NCBI RefSeq assembly: GCF_029784135.1 | Contig: NC_073744.1 | Span: forward strand, 78,533,935 to 78,597,934 | From: Toxorhynchites rutilus septentrionalis | Taxonomy: Eukaryota > Arthropoda > Insecta > Diptera > Culicidae | Length of the DNA stretch: 64,000 nt | Direction of reading: 5' to 3' | Part shown: positions 59,725 to 64,000 of the stretch, piece after piece | Layout of the letters: every line of letters starts with the position of its first letter | Numbering within the stretch: position 1 is the stretch's first letter | Position numbers and translations under genes: made by a program | The notes under the pieces: model-generated | What the model was told of the DNA's origin: nothing | The model's database searches: none | Seen by the model: the letters and a program-made list of their open reading frames with translations, nothing else

Positions 59725-60070
59725 CCTGATCATGTTTTGTTCGACTCGCTGATGTTGGTTTGTCCACATGATTACTATGGCCACGGCTTGGCGCACTGCA
59801 GTTTGTTCGTTTTGTTTTTTTGTCCGTCACGCGAAGCAGAAATAAAGTTTCTCTGTGTTGAGGGCTTTTTACCTTTCAAATGTCCAAGAAAATGCAATAT
59901 TCTGAAGAATGCCTAAGCTATTAATGGATCAATATGATGACAGGAAACTCAAACAATGATAAATGTAACATCTACTTGAAAATTCGAATTTTGCATTCAA
60001 AAACGGTGATTTCTAAAACCGGACAAACCTTGAACATAATTTTTCTTTGAAGAAAATCGTTAAAGAACGT
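59725..60070 (+). mobile_element. Pogo-like fragment inside the hAT
   Basis: From about 59888 to 60050 this matches the reverse complement of 56830-56970 at roughly 80 percent by eye. It includes AATATTCTGAAGAA, CAATATGATGACA and ACCGGACAAACC. Upstream GGTTTGTCCACATGAT also matches. The stub start MSKKMQYSEECL is present. Its outer boundaries are not clear. Confidence 0.5.
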
Positions 60071-60471
60071 AAAAAATTGAACAATTTATTTATTTGATTG
60101 TTATCAATTTGAACGTCTTATGGTATTATTAGCAACTAGAGACTTTAGGGCTTTTCAACAAACCCAAACTCGTCTTGATAACATGTGATTTTCATGAAGA
60201 AAAATAGATTTGCATTTATTAGTTGCGTGAAAACACCAAAAATCTAAGCCTTATATAGCATCAGTATTTACAATATGTTATAAGTGTCAATAAGCTTCGA
60301 AGCAATTTTTTGACGATTTCAACTTGATTGAAACAATATGAATAATATCGGACAAAACTTTAAAAATAAAAAAAAACTTTAAAGACAAAATTTAAGCAGA
60401 AATAAATATTCACAGATTTCGCATTTGTCAAAATTATCACAAAAGCTTCAAGATCGTGTTATATTATCATA

Positions 60472-61243
60472 AAGGGTGTGTTACATCAAATTGCATCACG
60501 GAAAAAACGCTGTAGAAATTTAATTTTTAGGAATTATATCTTCAGCTTTCGTTTATAATCAGATAAGAGTGTATAGATCACGTTGGCCAGGCACTGTCAA
60601 TTTTTCGTAAATTTGGAAAAATGTCGTCGAACGAAAAAGTGCGTCGTGAATTAATCCTGTGCACTCATTTCGAGAATCCGGAGTTGTCACATCGGGACAT
60701 CGGTAAGATGCTGGGAATCGTCCAATCCACGGTCAGCAGAGTACTAAAACGATACTTCGAGAACCTAACCAGCGCTTATACCATTACTACCATCACGAGG
60801 GCCCGACCATCTTCTGGCCGGATCTCGCTTCGTGCCACTATTCAAAGGACGTGTTGGAGTGGTACGAAGCCAACGGGGTCACCTTCGTGACAAAGGAAAT
60901 GAACCCGCCCAACGCGCCGGAGCTTCGCCCAATAGAGAAATATTGGGCGATTATGAAGCAGGCCCTCCGGAAGAACCCAAAAGTTGTCAAATCGGAGGCG
61001 GACTTCAAGAGAAAATGGATTTCTGTTCAAAAAAAAACTACAACCTGACGTTGTACAGAACCTTATGGACGGGTTAAAGAGGACTTTCGAGACGGGCTTG
61101 GGCTCGAAGTATGAATAAAAAGAAAAGGCCAAAAGTTGTTTAATAGTTTATATTTTACTGTCTAAAATTTTCAAAAGGATCGGTCTACTGGGCGAATTTC
61201 TACAGCGTTTTTTCCGTGATGCAATTTGATGTGACACACCCTT
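60472..61243 (+). mobile_element. Internally deleted ITmD37E-type transposon
   Basis: Terminal inverted repeats of 49 bp differ at one position (AAGGGTGTGTTACATC left, AAGGGTGTGTCACATC inverted right). TA flanks both sides (60470-60471 and 61244-61245). At 772 bp it is about half the length of an autonomous member. Near-perfect ends suggest recent movement, probably driven by transposase from another copy. It inserted into hAT coding or adjacent sequence. Confidence 0.9.
60621..61118 (+). pseudogene. D37E transposase, internally deleted and frameshifted
   Basis: The N-terminal helix-turn-helix (MSSNEKVRRELILC, DIGKMLGIVQSTVSRVLKR) is followed by an abrupt join to the end of the catalytic domain. 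There the frame containing WPDLASCHYSKDVLEW and ELRPIEKYWAIMKQAL lies in a different phase. Exactly 37 residues separate the Asp of PDLA from the Glu of IEKYW, which is the DD37E spacing of mosquito ITmD37E elements. The region with the first catalytic Asp is gone, and a further shift in an A run precedes the C-terminal GLGSKYE. The protein cannot be active. Confidence 0.88.
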
Positions 61244-61249
61244 TATGTT

Positions 61250-62917
61250 ACTCACTTGGACGCATTACAGAAGGATTTTACTAAGATGTCTTATGATCTT
61301 CAATATTTTCACATTCCGCAATGGAAAAAAGGCACAGTAGGGTTGTGACCGAGACACGACCGCATAGTTGACGTAGGATTCCGTTAGGCTATCTGTTTGA
61401 TAATGATTTGGTGGCCGTCTGAAAAGGGTCGTTTTGTTTGGTTGTTGGGTATTGGTTGTTCACTGCATCAGTGTTTACCGAGTGATGATGACAGAAGGAT
61501 GGTAAACAGTCGTTGGATGGTGCGTATCAGATGGAAGATACCGAAGTGGAACGAGATATGATGAAAACCGACCTCTGCGATCCTAGACGCGATGCCTCTT
61601 GTGATATGTATGGATGAAATAAAGAAAAAAAAAACTCACCAATGTAATATACTATAATTACCAATACCGAACACAATTATCAATTTTTCTCATCATTAAA
61701 AACTTGTTACTTTAATATAGAGAAAATGTATTTGAAATGGAAAAGGTTTTTTTTTATAACTTTCTTTTATAATTTTTACTTTATGAGTGTTTATTCAACC
61801 CAATGCGTATTTTAATTGGACTAACAACACCTAATACTATAAGTAGAGCAATCACTTTTTCCAATGTTTCTTAACTTTTCCACTTTTTCTCGCCGTATAA
61901 ACTTTCCTTGGGTGAAAATGAACACAACAAAACAGACAGCTTAAACCAAACGACCCGTTCTCGAGCGGGAACACACCTTGGTGTGCTTATTTATGAAAAT
62001 TGAAAAAAAAATCTTTTCATACATCAAGTCCTTTTTACACAACTGCAACCACATACTATTTTACTCTTACACTTGTGCTAAATTTTTCACAATACACGAT
62101 CGGTCATTGATATGAAATTTCACGAAGCAACTAACATTTAAGTTCCAAATTTGAATTTTATTTGCTAGAATTAATCATATCACTCACCTAACTTGCAATA
62201 TAAAAATGCCCCCGACTTTCATATACTTGCAATGTCGATTTCCCCCAGGCAGCTTGGTTTAGATGTCTCTGTTAGGGAACACAGTTCGGTAGGAACAAAA
62301 GTTCCCCCTACTTTCATGTATTTTCAATGCCAATTTCCTCCAGGTAGCTTGGTAGACATCAAGTCTCAGTTAGGGACCCGCCGCATGTGTCGTCAATTTC
62401 GACCAATCAGAAAGGGGTATTTCCGTTAGAATAGGGGTTGAGATTTTCCAATTGTTCAATAGTTAGTTTCATGACATATATTATTTTGTTCAATAACAAA
62501 ATAGTTATGGAGTGTCGAAATCGATTAAAGCAAAAATTTCATCAATCCATCATGAAATGACTGAGCAATAAGCGTTTGAAATTGGACAATTCTCACGATG
62601 TACTCGATTTTAAATTTTCAATTTGTACCCCAATATGTTCCCGAAAGACGTAATCCTACGTCAAAAATCCGTACTATAACACAGCCATGGAATGAGCCAA
62701 GACGATAATGCAAGAAAAGTTGATTATCATCAGCACAGATGAGTTACAACGCAACATTGAAACACAGTATCCTGCGTTGTGGGACATTGTGGAAAAATAT
62801 CTTATCGTTTTTCCATCACGATACTTTGCTGAAAAAAGGTTCAATGTGGTTACGAACCATCCGAAACCGAAGAAACCATTTGAAAATCTACTAACGCGGA
62901 AATTTAACTTTAACTAA
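61250..62917 (+). pseudogene. hAT transposase C-terminal region, split by repeat B4
   Basis: Before B4 the frame reads HLDALQKDFTKMSYDLQYF and HIPQW. After B4 it resumes as NPYYN-like sequence (PYYNTAME, then a stop), then QEKLIIISTDELQ and YPALWDIVEKYLIVFPSRYFAEKRFNVVTN at 62707-62917. These phrases match the C-terminal dimerisation domain of SCAND3/ZBED5-type hAT transposases, where IPxW(I)xNP(Y/F) precedes the ISTDEEL and YPxLW...FPSSYxxExxFS motifs. B4 therefore landed inside the coding region. The catalytic core upstream was not found. Confidence 0.75.
61325..62663 (-). mobile_element. Family B repeat copy B4, full length
   Basis: On the minus strand it begins TGACGTAGGATTACGTC (ending at 62663). 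It ends with TCCTACGTCA, hairpin GGTCGTGTC-TCG-GTCACAACC and a T run at 61325. It interrupts the hAT transposase between PQW and NPYY, at an A-run. That gives the clearest view of a family B insertion site in the window. Confidence 0.75.
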
Positions 62918-63183
62918 CCAATATTGAACCTATTTTGATATATTGGTAGTTGCGGATAGATTGGTTTGCGATTTGAATGTGTTTATAGCTTATAAGTAAT
63001 ATGTATAATAATTACACTTGATATTTACTAAATTTCATGTCTATTCATTTTGTTCAATATGATGAGAAAATAATGTCAGGTTTACTCATTGAACTAACCG
63101 CAATGTTTCTAAATATAGGGGTCTGTGGTATGACTTCATCCTGGAAAAGGGGTCTCTTGCCCAAACTAGTTTGAGAACCCCTG

Positions 63184-63191
63184 ATGTAAAC
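63184..63191. repeat. Right 8-bp target duplication of the hAT
   Basis: ATGTAAAC, identical to 59140-59147. Confidence 0.9.
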
Positions 63192-63440
63192 TATAAAAAA
63201 AAACTAATAAAATCTATAATTAAAACAATCAAAATCCATTTTTTTTGCAAGCATAATATTTTTCAATTTAAGAAAGCCAATTAGCTAGGCTTTAATTTGA
63301 TATTTTATATCGGTTCAGTGGTTCAAAAGTTATGAGTTTTTGGAAAAAAAGGTGAATGAGTCGATTTTTAAGACCACCCTAAAATGGAAATGGGCACCCT
63401 AATAAAAAATAAAAAGAATACGGGCCTAAAATTTTGCGGT

Positions 63441-64000
63441 AAGGAACAAAACTACCACTTTTCATGAAAATCTGAGAACCAGCATATCGGTCTGGCATGG
63501 AATGGCTGAATGATAAGTTTTAGTAGGAATATCGGGAAATGAGAGGAAACAGGTTTTGTTAGGGTCAGGACTACGTGCTTCAAGTAATTAAATAACGGCA
63601 AGTATAATTTTCATTCAAATTTTACCAATTTAAAATTGCTTTCGAACTCTTCAATCTGATGGAGAATAGTTTTGATCCCAAACTCGAATGTCGAAACTAG
63701 TCATCGCGGAGACTCTCGTAGTCCCGAGTTGATGGCGAAACTGACCGTTGAAGGTGGCAAAACATTGATTGAGGTTATATCGGATCCGAAAGCCTGGCTG
63801 TAAGCCTGAACATAATTTTTGTATTGTTTGCGTTCGATAGAAAAATATCATGTCACTCGTTGAGGGGTTGCACTCACATATTGCGTCATCTCAACTTCCA
63901 GAATTCGATACCACGCCTAAAAGCTTTCAAAGTTTTGTCTTCCCTCCGCGACCGGGGAACTGAGCACGAAAGAGCAGGATCTGCACATTCCGGAAGGGCT
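63441..64000. other. Repeat tail and unassigned flank
   Basis: Up to about 63540 the sequence matches the reverse complement of the 34250-34370 repeat. Beyond that no gene is recognised. A 66-residue minus-strand frame (63651-63851) has no motif I can name and may run on beyond the window. Confidence 0.35.

Larger units (their letters stand above)
59148..63183 (+). mobile_element. hAT-superfamily transposon with nested insertions
   Basis: The ends are CAGGGTTTCTCAAA and, inverted, CAGGGGTTCTCAAA, flanked by a perfect 8-bp duplication ATGTAAAC, which is the hAT signature. It is 4036 bp as it stands. Inside lie a pogo-like fragment (about 59725-60070), a D37E element (60472-61243) and repeat B4 (61325-62663). 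The remaining hAT sequence keeps part of a transposase 3' region, so the copy is a heavily interrupted relic. Confidence 0.9.
58125..63440. repeat. Fold-back element with long inverted arms, split by a hAT
   Basis: TCCATTTCCATTCTAGGGTGG (58151-58171, one base excluded for brevity in some copies) is matched inverted by CCACCCTAAAATGG near 63374. The left arm holds two tandem units (about 58210-58450 and 58480-58790). A third unit runs inverted at 58830-59147; all share an ACCGATTCAGATGAT-type phrase and a GTTACATGGTC-type phrase. The right remnant begins at 63192 after the hAT. No coding sequence is seen. Confidence 0.6.

Overview
This window looks like intergenic or heterochromatin-like DNA from a mosquito, most likely Aedes. 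It is AT-rich, and almost every stretch that can be recognised is a transposable element, often one inside another. The mosquito assignment is an inference from the mix of element types. These are I-clade LINEs with an RNase H domain, a D37E-type Tc1/mariner element of the kind first described in mosquitoes (ITmD37E), a tRNA-derived SINE resembling Aedes Feilai, and short non-autonomous Helitrons. I found no convincing single-copy host gene, no genuine tRNA or rRNA gene, no CRISPR array and no recognisable viral insertion.

Layout. 0.3-3.4 kb: a family A repeat with an internal tandem duplication, into which a TAA-flanked MITE has inserted. 3.5-10.8 kb: an A-rich simple tract split by a nearly full-length I-clade LINE (LINE-1) whose two ORFs are open. 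10.9-20.3 kb: sparse relics, namely a mariner-type fragment, a possible solo LTR, a decayed Tc1 copy and a LINE 3' relic. 21.3-23.9 kb: a second Tc1 copy and a truncated family B repeat. 26.9-30.2 kb: a 5'-truncated CR1/Jockey-group LINE, split by a Helitron and carrying a stop codon in its catalytic YADD box. 31-36.2 kb: a SINE followed by repeats B2, A2 and A3. 36.2-40.5 kb: mostly unidentified sequence with one perfect hairpin. 40.5-47.8 kb: a complete small Helitron, then a full-length but dead I-clade LINE (LINE-2) with a clear target-site duplication. 48.5-49.8 kb: repeat B3. 49.8-54 kb: mostly unidentified. 54-57.7 kb: Helitron ends, repeat A4, and a pogo-like element holding a 5'-truncated LINE. 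58.1-63.5 kb: a fold-back repeat containing a hAT element, which in turn holds pogo-like, D37E and B4 insertions.

How they work together. Nothing here forms a host pathway. LINE-1 has two overlapping open ORFs (a nucleic-acid-binding ORF1 and an endonuclease-RT-RNase H ORF2), but its RT motif A lacks the usual aspartate. LINE-2 keeps that aspartate but carries two stops and a frameshift. The DNA transposons are all defective copies that would need transposase from elsewhere.

The most notable signal is that two otherwise different repeat families (A and B, eight copies or truncated copies plus isolated ends) share terminal architecture. Each has a left TGACGTAGGA end, an inverted copy of it near the right end, and then a 9-bp-stem hairpin whose sequence differs between families while its shape is kept. 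This matches the general architecture of non-autonomous Helentrons (HINE/DINE-1-like) and is the best candidate for an undescribed element group in the window.
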